Origin: Patella vulgata | Lineage: Eukaryota > Mollusca > Gastropoda > Patellidae | Direction: 5' to 3' | Length of the DNA stretch: 64,000 bases | Assembly (NCBI RefSeq): GCF_932274485.2 | Contig: NC_065884.2 | Location: 55,490,546 to 55,554,545 of the forward strand | Shown: positions 25,226-35,198 of the stretch, in pieces | How the letters are laid out: each line of letters starts with the position of its first letter | How positions within the stretch are numbered: the stretch's first letter is position 1 | Translations under genes and position numbers: made by a program | The notes under the pieces: generated by a model | What the model was told of the DNA's origin: nothing | Database searches by the model: none | Seen by the model: only the letters and a program-made list of their open reading frames with translations

Positions 25226-28200
25226 CATTGTCTACTTCAAACGAATCAACAAAAGATAAACAAGCTAACAGTGAGATTGATGTTCCCCGCCGCAATCCCG
25301 AAATAAATAAATGATACATATTAATTGATTGCATATGTATATTATTGAAAAGTATCGAACAATCAAACTGATTACCCATACTTATTCTAAGCAGAAACTG
25401 TTCCCGATCAAACTCAGTCAATGTTTTGAAGAACCTGGTAGTGAAACTCGACTTAGAATCAAAGTTATCTTATCCAAAGCGTTGACGGATGAAATTGATT
25501 AGCGTTAGCGGAAAATGTTTATCATTGAACTCAGTCAAGATATTCGCCTAACGAACATCTACACCAAGTTTAAACATTCTAACTCAATTAAAAGCAGAGA
25601 TGTTATGTTCCAAAGTCTTGACTAATCAAATTGCTTATCGCTACTTTGTTTGTCACTCTCATCCAGTTAGAACCAAAGTGATCATGTTCCAAAGTCTCAA
25701 CCAATCAAATTGCTTATCTCTGCTTAGACTTAGTGGAACATGCGCATGATGGAACTCATGACCAATCAGATTGAAGTCTCTACTTAGTCTAAGCAGAAAA
25801 TGCTCATCATCGAACTTAGTCAAAGTATTGGCGTAATAAACTATACAGAAAGTTTCATCACTCTCACTCAATTAGAATCAAAGCTATCGAGCTCCAAAAT
25901 CAAATTGCTAATCGTTCTGATTACCCTGAGCAGCAAATGCTCATCGTCAAACCAACCAAACTGCTCACCTCTGCTTAGCCAACGCAGGAAATGCTCATCT
26001 TCGAACTCCATCAAGGTATGCACCTAATAAACACCTGCACCAAGTTTGAACATTCTGCACCAATTAGAATGAGAGTTATTGCGTCCCAAAATGTGTCAGA
26101 CGGACAGACAGACGGGGGAAAATTAGTGCATGTTGAAATTTTAATCGATAAGGAAACTAAGTGGGTAAAACGCTGGCTCGCTAGCCTGGAACCCGCGTGT
26201 TCGATCCCTACATTGGCCGAGGAAGTTCATCAGGATTTTCCGACGTGGTTCGCCCTTTTCAGTGGTGCAGGATGGAGGACCTGACAAGGACAGCTGTCTA
26301 GTTGTTCGGATGACACGAAAAACAGTGGTCCCGTGTACACATTGGCGTTCAATAAGACTAGGTTTATTTTTTTCAATAATAAGATTGGGTTTATTTTCAG
26401 TGGTAAGATTGAGATAGACTCGGTTTATTTTTTTCAGTGGTAAGATTGGGTTAGTAATTGTTTATTTTCAGTGGTAAGATTGAGATAGACTAGGGTGTTT
26501 ACAGTGGTAAGATTGAGTTAATAATTGTTCATTTTCAGTGGTAAGATTGAGATAGACTAGGGTGTTTACAGTGGTAAGATTGAGTTAGTAATTGTTCATT
26601 TTCAGTGGTAAGATTGAGATAGACTAGGGTGTTTTCAGTGGTAAGATCGGAATATTAATATTTTCAGTGGTAAGAATCGGGATATTAACAATTTTTGGTT
26701 GATACCAAAGTAAGTTTGCTTTACTTACGATATGCAGTCATCCAGTAGAGAAACGTAGATAATATCACTTTTTTGAAGTGTACCTGTTGGAGTATTGGGC
26801 CATAAATACAAAATACCCGTTGATCTGTCGATAAAATATTCTCCCTAAAAAGTAATATATGTACATTTTACGCATTTCTGATTTTTTGGCTTAGTTCCAA
26901 ATAGTGACCGTCTTCATTAGCCCAGTCGGCGCAGAACATCAGGCGGTTAAACCCCATTTCATTTCATTTCAATTCTAAGTAATGACAATTATTGCGTCAT
27001 ACTAGCTACGCCGGGTATAGGTATGAACCGGAAGTAGCATAACTCCGAAACCCGAAATGGTAGTCCATCGTCACCAGGCATATGTTACTCCCCGGTCCGA
27101 GCTACCCCTACCCACCCCGGGACGGCCCTAGTGCAGCCCCCAACCCTGAACAGACAGTCAGACAATCAATCAAACAACATAGATTTATTCAATTAGTTTA
27201 TTTTACCAGTGGCCGCTTTTAAAAACAAAGAGAGGAAGCATGTTGTAAGTTATTTTACTAGGCTTTTGATTTATGAGGGTTCGTAATGTGTTGAAAATTG
27301 AATAATTTATGTATGAGGTGCATTTTTAATTCCAAAGTATCAAATGAATCCGTTGTTTGGGACAGTGGATTTCTATAATGAAAAGAGTAACGATCACAGT
27401 TTAAAAATGTTATTATATAGACTTTGCATTTTAGATATCGGTTTTAAGATTGTTATACTATAGACTGCATTTTTGATACCAGTTTCAAGATTGTTCCAGA
27501 TTGGGATTAAAGGGGGGGGGGGGCGACCTTTGGTAACAGTTTGTTCTGTACAAGGTTTTCTGTACATATTGAGCTTTGCAGATGGAACGGGTAATCATCT
27601 GTAATGGTATCTTGTTTGAAAGAAGTTCAGAAGCCTCATTAAAACGGAAGGCCTATTAAGGTTCGTATCCCTCAACATAGAATGAACGATTTTTACATAA
27701 TCTCCAGAGATTTACGTTTTAATCGGTGTTTTAAAGATCTTAGCTTAAACCATCACCTTACTTTCTTTTGGGTGTTAGATAATGCCTCCTAATTTCCCGC
27801 TGGATTTAATGGTTCTGGTTGCTACTAGGTCCATTTTTAAAAACACTGTTAGAATCAGATGGACATTTTTTTTAAATGTTCAGAAAGGAATTATTCGTTG
27901 GGTTATGGTTGCGTAAGGATAACCCTAACGATTTGCTGATGATTAGGTTCGGGTTAAGAATTTTAAATACCGAATAGGGTGTTAGGTTTAAAAATAACCA
28001 TTATTTATTTTAAAACCCATCAAGCGGTTATGGAGAAGTAATTCGACGTGATAAACAGAACAGACGGACGATGAACTGGGCTTTTGACACTGCCATCAAC
28101 TTGGGTAATAGTCCCAATTTAAGCTAAGAGGAGAATGATCTATTTACCGGTTGGTCCAATTCAGACAGAATATTAATGACACGGAAATATCCACCCTGGT

Positions 28201-31200
28201 CAGAATATCCTATACGGATATTATCAGTTTTTTGCAGATGGCCTGAAATTTAGATTACCAGATTATATAGTTGTGTGTCTTCGCCGGTTAATGAAATAAA
28301 TATTTACCGGTACACCAGGTATGTTTTAAAACACTATATAACTTCAAGTTACGAGTCGGCTGGCGAATGTATACAATTAGTGAGGAGTTTTAATGAATGG
28401 TCCTGGAAATAATGTTATCTAAGTCGATCGGTGCATGGAATTCCGATGATTAGCGGGGTCGTGCGTTATCATGAAAATAACGCTATTAATTAGGTTTACA
28501 TTTTACTAATTCCTCATTAAGATAACATTTTAAAATTTCCATACAAATGCATACCAATCAATGATGGATGATTAAAATATATTTTTAAAAATGTAACAGC
28601 TTCTTTTTCTTATTAACCACGGTAGCTGTAAAGCGATTTGAAAGTCTATTTATAAATTTTAATCAACAAATGGGTGAAAAGTAACAGCCTGTTTTATATC
28701 AACAGTTTTGGTGTAATTTAAAAGCCTATTTTAATAAACAACTATATACAAATTAATAAACGTTTGTTTTACACCTGTAGAAAGGTGTACATGTAATTTA
28801 AAAGCCGAATTTACACCAACAGTTTGGTAAAATATAAAAGCCTATTTTAATCAACATTTGGGTGTTATTTAAAAGCCTATTTTCAGTTAAATGTAAATTA
28901 AAATAAAAGACAATGACAATGCAGGGTAGAACAATTTTAATGTCATATTATCTAGCCACACATTTCTTTCAGTTTGAAAAACCCATCAAATTAACTTCAC
29001 AAATTAGACAATGAAAGTTTTATCGACAATAAAATTCTTACCAACTCTTAAGCCGTAGTTATTTGGTGCTGTAAATGTTATCTCGTGGGAACTGGTATCA
29101 ATCTTGGCAACTTTTACTGATTGGTCAGCCCAACTCCAATACCTAGTTAGATGGGTAAAAGTTAGTGATACCTGCACGAATTTATTTTAGGAAATGTGAA
29201 CTTGTGAATCTGTTTATCACTTCAAGTTTTAACGAATTCGCACATTGGATTTTGTGATGACCGATTGTGAGTCTCTCGTTGGGTCAACGTTAAATTTCCA
29301 TAGTTACTAAAAGTGTGTGTGTGTGGGGGGGGGGGGGGGGTTACTAAAATCAGATTTTATTTTTGGCGACTCTAGTCTATTTGCATAACGTATTGCACAA
29401 TATATTTTCAGTATTTACACGTCAAATCTCATCCAAGGATTGCCAATTTTCTATAAATTTATGTTTTGCGTGTACAAAAAGCCTATTGTCATTCAATCTG
29501 ATTAAAATACAGATCTATATTTCGTTTCGTTTTTTTATACTTTCGATGGCCTTCACTACAGGGGTCGTACGAGCGGCCTTTGACCCTATGACGTCAGACA
29601 TTGATTAATCAATCAGCGTTGACGTGTCTAGTGGTGTACCCACAGTTCCGTGCCAAGAAGTCGCCGTAACAGACCGTTTCATTGGTTTATCCCTCACTTC
29701 AACCAAAACAGCGGTAATATAACAACTCTTACAGATCCTAGTGTAGTAAAGACAAGTAAAACGAAATTTTGAACTATAAAAAACGAAACGAAATAGGATC
29801 TGTGTTTTAGTCAGATTGTGTATAGGGGAATTTAATTGTAGTCGTTTTTGCAATAAAAATATTTATGTTAAAAAATAAATAAACCATCTCAGCTGTTCAA
29901 GCTGCAGCAGATTACAAGCTTTAAAATAGGGATTGTTTTTTAACCCTATTTAGCCTCGCGACCCACTCAAACTTTATGTATACAGTCGTTAACTGCCGAG
30001 GCAACACTAAATTAATTAACTATAAAATTCAAAAATAATAGCACTATTCCAAAAATAAACGCTTCTGCTTGTGGTAGATTTTTGTTACGTTTCAAAAGGT
30101 CCGGTAGTGATACGTTTTGCGGCAGTCTGACAAAATAGGCTTGCTAAAAATTATCGCCAGTAAATTCTAACGTGAAGTCACAAGAACACCGCATTAGACC
30201 GGTTAATAATTAAAACTTACCAAAAGCCATAAACCCATGGTTCTTTTTCTCCCAGCCATTTTGAATCCCGAGTAGAATTATAACCAAGTCGTAGTCCCCT
30301 TCTTCCATCCGGTACACTGACTATGTTAATGTAAAACTGGACGGCAAATATTAAATACGATTAGTTTGATTAAATATTACACTTAGTCTTTGTCATTGAT
30401 TGGAGATAAAGATAATAGTTCGATAACAGAATCTGTTCACCACTCACTTTATCTACACGTGCAATGAACCAAAGTTACGGCCCAGGAAAGCTAAGCTTTT
30501 AGTTTTTCAACTAAACCAATGATATTTGACCCTGTGTGTGTATAAAGATGGGTAGGTGAGTGAGTGTGCCAGTGTGATGTGGGGGAGGGGTATTAGTCTT
30601 CAAAGCCCGTTATGAACTGCCTCTCCGAGCATGGGTCTAGCGCCGTATTTCACGATCTGAATTATCGAAGCTGTATGCAAACAGTGTATTCAGAGACATG
30701 AAGAAGCCAACAGCTTAAGACGGGCGTTTGTCTGGGAAATCACTGTATAGTGAGGCGACAATCTTGAAAGTAGGATAGAAGCACCAAAACTTTAATGGGT
30801 GTCCGTTTGGGATCATTTATTAAAAATGTACCTCGACATTGACCACCTGTAAAAACTGGTCGGCAAACTCCAACCCAGCCAACCGGGTTCCCGCCCCACT
30901 ACTACTGTTTTGTATTTTCTTACCTCGTTTGGCCATCTTGCAAGTCTGAGTGGAGCGCCATTAATGAATATTTCTAATGGTGCAAGTCTTAGACGATAAA
31001 ATCCATAAACAGACATGGTACCAAAATCGGTAACATTGGCGTCAGGCAAATGAATCTGGCGGACCTTGCAATAGGAAATATAAATGGCTTTATTACAAAA
31101 GGTAATCGTAATTCTTGAAATTATAGATAAATAAGGGCCAACAATATGTCTGCTTTTCTGTGAACGTTTCGAAAAAATGATTGAATTTGTTAAATATAGT

Positions 31201-34200
31201 TTTTTAGTTCAACTTTCGTTTTCCTTGTCAATGTAGTACTTTATAAAAGATGCGGGTGTTATCTGCTTCAAAAACTTGAGTGTTGTGTGTGAGCGTAAAT
31301 GGCTGCTCCACACGAAATGAAAATGGGATGAAAAGGAATGGGGTTTAACGTCCTAGTGTTCTGCTCAGAAGTTGGCTAACGAAGACGGGCATATGCCATA
31401 GTGTGCTATGAGGGAAATTTTGCCCGGACAGCGACACTACGGCCTACTCTTATATCGAATTCCAACTGCCAAGGGATCTTTTACGTGCACGCCAATGTGT
31501 ACACGGGGCCTCGGTTTTTCGTCCTATCCGAACGACTAGACAGCTAGTCCTGCATCACTGACAAGAGGGAACAACGCCGGAACTTTCTCGGCCAATGCAG
31601 GGATCGAAGCCCGACCTCCAGGCTAGCGAGCCAGCGTCTTACCTTGACCCCCGGCTGCTCCACACAAGCTCTCTCAAGGATTTTAACATTCTAACTTCTA
31701 TCACCTCAACCTTGTGCAGCAGTATTGATATTTCATTAGCTTGAAAAAAATTTGTATTTTGCAAGATTTGAAATTTTATATTTATATTGACTGTAATAGT
31801 GATAAGTGAAGCATGAACATTTGGATTTCTATAACTAGAAGTTTACTTTACTACACCTGTATGATGATAACGGGTGAGAACATTTCAAAAGGTAGTTCAC
31901 GCTAGTATAGCAGAGATGAACTATTTTATTGTTGCCCTAACTGAAACTTGGCTATATAAACTAGAAACTCAACTGTTATACGGCATGGGAGCTTGTGCCA
32001 CAAGGTTATTCGTGAAATATATGGAGCCACGGTGAGTAAGTGAGTAAGACGCTGACTCGCTAGCCTGGAGGATGCGGATTCGCTACCGGTGTTGCACTGA
32101 AACTATTAGAATCTTACAACATTGATAGAAATAGGGTGTTTCTCTGAATGGCACATCATAATCACAAAGATCCCTGGCAGATGGTGTTCCCCAAGGTTCC
32201 GTCCTTGTGCCCTACTATTTACATGTAATCTATCCATAAAGCCACTGGTGCAATTGTTAGAAAATACCGCATATAATTCCACTTATATGTACACAACTCT
32301 ATGTTTCATTTTAACCTTCAAATAATGATATTGTTCGGACAAACTGAAGCTAAACAGTGTATTTTAGACCTATACTTGTATTTATTTGTTTTATCTTATA
32401 TTGATGTAACGGCTAACATAAATTATGTAGATGCTTGCTAAATGTGTCTATTAGTTTATTACATATATAGCTTACCTTTTCATGAGCAATCTGTGGTATT
32501 CTGCCGAGTATGACTGGATCTGTTACCGGACGAAAGAAGTCAGATGCTACTCTTTTCCCGCCCGTCTGAAATAATGACAAATTATAATCTCAAAATCATG
32601 AGATACAATCAATTTAAATCAACCAAAACCCCATCTTAACCTATAAATAGACCCAACTCATAATAGACATTGTACCCATAAACCATTTTCGTTTTAATCA
32701 CTCCCAGATTCTTGTTTCCTTTTTCTCGGATTCATATGTAAATTGTACCACCCCCAGCCTCATTTATACCTTATATCAACCACAAATTCCTTATTTTATT
32801 CTTACCATCCCAATTTTTTCCTCTACCATTTCGTTTGGATCCACCAAAGCTCCTTTTTAATGTTTAATTCTCTTGGCTCTTTTTTTCAACTATCAGCACT
32901 ACAGACGACTTTGGTTAACCGGACAGGTTGTTGATAATGAAAATGACTGCGCTTTGGTCACATGAACAAAGACGTTTTATGGATTTTTTGGCTTCTAGTT
33001 CATTGTTATTAGACCTCACATGCAATAATTAAGCATGTATCGTCAGTCTATTAAAGGCATCCGCCAATAATTATTAGATTTTGCTTCTGTAGTTATATCT
33101 TCGTCCTAGCGATTCCAACGAAATGAAATGAAATGAGGTTTAACGTCCTACATTTCTGCACCACATGGCTTAATAAAGATGGCTATATATACGCCATGCA
33201 GTGTGCTATGAGGACAGTTTTGCTCGGAGAGCAGCGCTACGGCCTACTCTTATTTCAAATTCCAGCTATCGAGATTTATTTTACGTGCAGGCCAATATGT
33301 GCATAGGACCTCTTTGTGAACAATGGTCTGGACGATTGAAGTTTAATTATTGAATAATGCATACTAATTTATATTCATAAAAGTCATAAAATAGAAATAA
33401 TAATTTTTATGTAAAAATTAATATAGATGGTGTCAAATGATATTGGGAAGTCATGCAAAACATTATTATTCTTATCAGTTGTTCTCACCACATGAACTTC
33501 TTGTTGTTGATAAGATCTGAATGTAACAGGTGCTGAATAGCCATGGGTAAAATTAAGCTCTGTGGGTAGATCATGATAGCCTTGCATCAACTCAACGTAA
33601 ACTTCTGAAATATATAAATTGCTCTGCGATCAGACGGGGGCTTCGACTGTTTGAGGAGATGTATATTTGTCTGAAAACAATTGAGCTTAAGATTTTGACA
33701 TTCCTCTAGCCGACATTTATCAGGGAAGAGAGAAATGGGGTTTAACGCCCACTCGATATAAACAAGGTCACTTCGGTACTAACATATATGGTTCAATTTT
33801 ATTTTAATAATTCGCTTGCGCGTAGGTGTCTTTATTAGCAGTAGAAGAAAAACGGAAGACCCGTTTTTACATATAAGCGGGGAATCGAAACCACGTCACT
33901 TGACAGACCATGTGATCTAAAACCCACGTGAAACCACCCCCTTCCCCTCATTTATCAGATCCCAGGACCAGTTGTCAGGGAGTGTTAAAGACACACATAC
34001 CTTTGCCTCTAATTGTCGGTTCATCCAGTAGATCCCTTGCTTTATGTAACGTCTTCACTGGATTTGAAGGATCAAGTCTGTGAATGAAAAATTCACAGTT
34101 TTAATGTTTAAAACCGGGAAACAGAATCTATAGAGAGAACTGGTTTATATAATAAAGGTGTGCGTTACAATTCCAGGCACAACATTTCGATGCCCTGTGG

Positions 34201-35198
34201 TGTGCCGAAACTGTCACATCTCAAATTGATATATATGGTTGCTATATCATGATCCCGGGAATGTGGTTCGACTAGTTCTATAAAAAAGAACCATAGCCAA
34301 AACTTACCGTTAATAGCCGGATGTCTCTCTGGTGTCGTTTAGGTACTTACGCTGCGTGGTACGGAGCTGGTGAAAGTCAAATGGTGACACGTTTGTGGTC
34401 ACGTGCTGGGGTGATGTTTGTTTTCCTTTCAGTCTTTTAACGATATTATGGAGGACAATTTAGTCTCGATGTCATGCTGACGATAGAAAGATTCCTTTCT
34501 TCAAGGCATCTATAAACTGGATTGAGCAAAACGCTATTACATATCTCTTGGAAAACATTAAATGTTACTTATTTTTTTAGGGTACGTCTCCTGAATAACC
34601 GGTTATTTACATCATCAAAATGAAGATTTAGCAACTCAATGTAGAAAATATGGTTTATTGTTCTATCCAGTTCCTAAATGCCCCCGAGGGATTATCCGAC
34701 ACCCTGTGTTGATTCTACCCACACCCTGCTTGGTTACGCAAGTCATTATACATTTAAATTTATGTCTACTGCAATGCCTTGATGTTCGAGATATAGAATG
34801 GGTTTTAACTAACAGTCCGGAAATATAATCCCCAATAGCATAGGCGTACGAGCCACGGTTGCGGGGGGCAGCATCCTCCTAACTTTCGGGCAATCTGACT
34901 TTTCGAGCAGACGGACAAAGTGAAAACAAAAATTATTATTTCATCTAGTTTTACTTTTCTTTCAATTGAATGCTACGAATCTGTACTGAACTGAACTGGT
35001 GTGTAGGGGTAGCTAGCTTCCGGTTTTGGAATTATAGTACTTTTAACCCATGCAGCACCGGGTCATCCGCTAGTATAATAATCTACAGAATTGGACAACT
35101 CACCCATTATTAGAGTCAGAACCTAACGGGCTTACATAGAGGTGTACCGTTGATGTCAAAATTCCAGGCACAAACCATATTAGAAGACACAAAAACAT
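9238..35198 (-). CDS. Secreted right-handed beta-helix protein, GH141-like (17 exons)
   Basis: Exons, 5' to 3': 35198-35104, 34077-34001, 33604-33489, 32565-32476, 31064-30924, 30336-30221, 29142-29042, 26840-26729, 24408-24284, 18871-18779, 15231-15059, 14438-14343, 13915-13787, 12928-12785, 12243-12156, 11095-10986, 9462-9238. All phases close, giving 676 residues. Residues 1-16 are a signal peptide (MFLCLLIWFVPGILTS). LYVSPLGSDSNNG and VKTLHKARDLL follow (about 20-49), then VTGGKRV (~96), FINGAPLRLARWPNE (to 173) and EYFIDRSTGILYLWP. From ~285 come parallel beta-helix turns, with the signature SDCGAVHCGRDW, RGNYIRHNYF, VMLDDEFSS, IGGGRDNIIRYN and DVDARGL. This motif order matches bacterial right-handed parallel beta-helix proteins, in my reading those related to glycoside hydrolase family 141. 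Activity is not proven. The exon 9 donor appears to be GC. The exon 14 donor could lie 3 nt further downstream (12782). Confidence 0.85.
9604..9885 (-). mobile_element. SINE-A, full length, 13-bp TSD
   Basis: Complete minus-strand SINE-A lying 3' to 5' from its GA tail to the CCATCCAACCCCCC head. It is flanked by perfect 13-bp duplications CTTTTTTGACAGA at 9591-9603 and 9886-9898. It sits in the last intron of the beta-helix gene. Confidence 0.95.
10040..10129 (+). mobile_element. SINE-B internal fragment
   Basis: Fragment matching the SINE-B body: GGGACGAAAAACAGAGGTCC, then CGTGCACGTAAAAGATCCC and the GACAGTTGGAA segment. It is preceded by a C homopolymer. Both ends are truncated. Confidence 0.75.
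10381..10748 (+). mobile_element. TTAA-flanked MITE, copy 2
   Basis: Second member of the family at 7906-8279. TTAA lies at 10377-10380 and again at 10749-10752. The left inverted repeat is intact; the right end is somewhat decayed. It is intronic in the beta-helix gene. Confidence 0.8.
11225..11340. repeat. Tandem duplication of about 58 bp
   Basis: Two adjacent units each contain TTTTGCGTACATGTTGGCG followed by a variant of TTCATAAAATGACC. Confidence 0.7.
11340..11425 (+). mobile_element. Degenerate SINE-B fragment
   Basis: Diverged SINE-B body: TTGGAATTTGAT, then CGCCGCTGTCCTGGCAACAT and CACTGCATGGC. Recognisable only by the order of these phrases. Confidence 0.5.
11422..11830. repeat. 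Inverted repeat (foldback), arms ~65 bp
   Basis: The arm at 11422-11482 (CATCTAGCCTCGGCTGTATG and flank) is inverted at 11766-11830 (CATACAGCCGAGGCTAGATG). The spacer is about 280 bp. Probably a small foldback transposon in the intron; no family assigned. Confidence 0.7.
12984..13176 (-). mobile_element. SINE-B-related, diverged head variant
   Basis: Minus-strand tRNA-like head (GAGCCACGGTGGCTCAGCGA) followed by a variant body with GCCGAGAAAGATCGTCGGGA and a GAACAACCGAG element. The layout matches SINE-B but the middle differs, so this may be a separate subfamily. Confidence 0.6.
13276..13304. repeat. AT dinucleotide microsatellite
   Basis: Run of (AT)n in the intron between exons 14 and 13. 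A similar tract lies at 13740-13770, close to the exon 13 donor. Confidence 0.9.
13977..14203 (-). mobile_element. SINE-A, internally deleted
   Basis: Diverged minus-strand SINE-A: ACTAACATATGGTTCAATTT, TTAGCAGCGGGAGGAAAC and the head GGCCATCCA. About 60 bp of the body are missing between GAGGAAACTG and CCAGTTGACT. It ends in a C-rich tract. Confidence 0.8.
14570..14875 (+). repeat. Repeat family R fragment
   Basis: Shares TGGAGGAACGAAGCTTAGC, CCAACAACCAGTACGGTGG, AACCTTCAAAGGCTAATATC and TTTATCTAAATCTTA with the copy at 48284-49050. The 5' terminal part is missing. Noncoding. Confidence 0.65.
14970..15034 (+). mobile_element. SINE-B 3' end fragment
   Basis: Only the 3' end remains: GCCCGTCTTCATTAGCCCAG, AGTAGGACG and a CAACCCCATTT tail. 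It lies 25 bp from the exon 11 donor of the beta-helix gene. Confidence 0.75.
15440..17005. mobile_element. Foldback element with relic of a transposon-associated protein
   Basis: The outer arms pair as inverted copies: GAGTTCACGTTGAT with AAACATCTCTAAATATG on the left, and their complements at about 16905-17000. Nested inside, 15690-15745 (ATAATGGTACTTTTC, GATCTGGAAATGTAAAT) pairs with 16715-16790. Minus-strand translations near 16000-16190 include DIPIILFAND, and near 15800-15990 include SLLPPC and EAYPKDM. The right arm gives a plus-strand counterpart: LLPSC, LLHIKRNNYVAVIWRQ, SEAYPKHI. These recall invertebrate proteins of repetitive families with HEEADT, DTDV and LPPT..LLxHxKRxxYQ motifs. 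The family assignment is inferred by eye and no intact gene is present. Confidence 0.6.
17021..17310. repeat. Tandem duplication (~180 bp) with C-rich junctions
   Basis: Two copies of a block containing GCATCATAAACACTTATTTA and AAATTTATGTTTTATTAATA start near 17021 and 17200. They are separated by poly-C, CA and CCA microsatellites, and a further C run lies at about 17298-17312. No gene. Confidence 0.8.
17511..17795 (+). mobile_element. SINE-B, internally deleted
   Basis: Full tRNA-like head (A-box-like TGGCCAAGTGG and B-box GTTCGATCC). A segment of the body is missing between CTAGTCGTTCGG and TAAGAGTAGGCC. It ends TTAAACCCCATTTCATTTC. Confidence 0.9.
17827..18202 (+). mobile_element. SINE-B, full length
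   Basis: The most complete SINE-B in the window: tRNA-like head, TCCAGATTTTCCGGCGTGG-type region, CCTGACAAGGACAGCTGTC, GTGCACGTAAAAGATCCC, GAGTAGGCCGTAG, TAGCACACTGTATGGCGTA and tail GTTAAACCCCATTTCATTT. It is preceded by a G run at 17817-17828. Confidence 0.95.
18888..20168 (+). repeat. Repeat family R, near full length
   Basis: Starts ATTATGCAAAAGCTAAATC and continues through CAGGTCTTTCTTTAGGCCTG and ATCTCGGTTCAGAGTGG. It then enters degenerate sub-repeats of about 120 bp (TCTAAGCAGAAAATG, CGAACTTATTCAAGGTATTG, CACCAAGTTTCATCACTC, GACCAATCAAATTGCTTATC). It ends GACGGACGGGTGGACCC and TTTCTTCGAAAGGCGGG. No coding potential; it may be a non-autonomous DNA element. Confidence 0.75.
20635..20754 (-). 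pseudogene. MADF/Myb-like domain fragment of a Harbinger-type DNA-binding protein
   Basis: A minus-strand open stretch reads LTPGQKEGIVEWLKANGDLY, then NEKLEAN and a stop. It is preceded by a basic GKPKKSKTHTH segment. LTPxQxxxIVEWLKxNxxLYNxKL is the pattern of MADF-like DNA-binding domains that accompany PIF/Harbinger transposases. Only about 39 residues remain, adjoining the LTR-like element at 20755. Plain DNA transposon relic by inference; no function expected. Confidence 0.55.
21630..21800. repeat. Tandem repeat (~65 bp) inside the LTR-like element
   Basis: Three units contain CACCATGTATGCATCACCAT followed by TCAGCATAATTATATTTTC. Confidence 0.8.
22310..22610. repeat. Tandem repeat inside the LTR-like element
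   Basis: Repeated blocks contain TATAGGAATTTCACATAAAA, GTAACATATCGTGACATCCC and GTAAATCCCGGGGTTAAA, about two and a half copies. Confidence 0.75.
23130..23265. repeat. Tandem repeat (~47 bp)
   Basis: Two to three copies of a unit with GAATCACGGCCTCACTTAAG and AGTATGTGATACAACCACA lie directly inside the right-hand direct repeat. Confidence 0.75.
25032..25220 (+). mobile_element. SINE-A, 5' truncated, 12-bp TSD
   Basis: The copy starts in the body (GTCGCCTGTCCAATCTCGTG) and ends TTAAACCCCAT plus a long CT run. CTCAAACATTGT precedes it (to 25031) and follows it (to 25231). This is a clear 5'-truncated retroposition. Confidence 0.92.
25225..26120 (+). repeat. Repeat family R, sub-repeat part
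   Basis: Degenerate ~120-bp units like those at 19380-20160, ending near GTGTCAGACGGACAGACAG. The 5' block of the family is missing. Open frames here are repeat shadows. Confidence 0.7.
26153..26350 (+). mobile_element. SINE-B, 3' truncated
   Basis: tRNA-like head with GTTCGATCC, then the body to GTCCCGTGTACACATTGGCG, where it passes straight into the tandem array at 26350-26695. Confidence 0.85.
26350..26695. repeat. Tandem minisatellite with alternating units
   Basis: The core CAGTGGTAAGATTG recurs about ten times. It is followed alternately by AGATAGACTAGGGTGTTTA and by AGTTAGTAATTGTTCATTT, forming a two-part higher-order unit. It ends about 35 bp from beta-helix exon 8. Confidence 0.85.
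26907..27131 (+). repeat. SINE-B tail plus adjoining repeat end
   Basis: 26907-26970 is a SINE-B 3' end (CCGTCTTCATTAGCCCAG and a GTTAAACCCCATTTCATTTC tail). 26993-27131 holds an unrelated repeat with ACTAGCTACGCCGGGTATAG, GAACCGGAAG and GAGCTACCCCTACCCACC. A diverged relative of this second part is inverted at 34845-35073. Confidence 0.6.
27131..28600. other. Intron DNA, no gene seen
   Basis: Beta-helix intron 7 interior. AT-rich, with a G run at about 27510. I see no exon-like segment continuing the protein and no clear repeat border. Confidence 0.5.
28600..28905. repeat. Degenerate tandem repeat
   Basis: The phrase TTTAAAAGCCTATTTTAATC and variants recurs five or more times at 40-60 bp spacing. 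Confidence 0.65.
29494..29818 (+). mobile_element. MITE family M (MULE-like), copy 1
   Basis: Long inverted ends: CAATCTGATTAAAATACAGA on the left, matched by TCTGTGTTTTAGTCAGATTG on the right. The interior contains GTAGTAAAGACAAGTAAAAC. The other copies (52148, 55393, 60479) give the 9-bp target duplications; here the flanks no longer match. Confidence 0.8.
31314..31652 (-). mobile_element. SINE-B, full length, 13-bp TSD
   Basis: Minus-strand SINE-B from the ATGGGGTTTAACGTCCTA tail to the AGCCAGCGTCTTACC head. Perfect duplications GGCTGCTCCACAC lie at 31301-31313 and 31653-31665. Confidence 0.95.
32022..32098 (+). mobile_element. SINE-B tRNA-head fragment
   Basis: Only the tRNA-like head remains: GAGCCACGGTGAGTAAGTGA, GACGCTGACTCGCTAGCCTG. 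The B box is degenerate. Not a functional tRNA. Confidence 0.7.
33118..33322 (-). mobile_element. SINE-B, 5' truncated
   Basis: Minus-strand 3' half: GAAATGAGGTTTAACGTCCT, ACGCCATGCAGTGTGCTATG, GCTACGGCCTACTCTTATTT, and stops at ACCTCTTTGTG. Moderately diverged. Confidence 0.8.
33724..33950 (-). mobile_element. SINE-A, diverged
   Basis: Minus-strand SINE-A with GAAATGGGGTTTAACGCCCA, ATTCGCTTGCGCGTAGG and AATCGAAACCACGTCACTTG. The head and part of the body are degenerate. Confidence 0.8.
34845..35073 (-). repeat. Interspersed repeat, relative of 26993-27131
   Basis: On the minus strand it reads ACTAGCGGATGACCCGGTGC, CAAAACCGGAAGCTAGCTAC and CCCTACACACCAG, in the same order as at 26993-27131. 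It lies in intron 1 of the beta-helix gene. The class is not known. Confidence 0.5.

Noticed and set aside
26350-26695. Regular repeats as a CRISPR array
   Set aside because: There are no unique spacers, the units alternate, and the genome is animal. It is a minisatellite.
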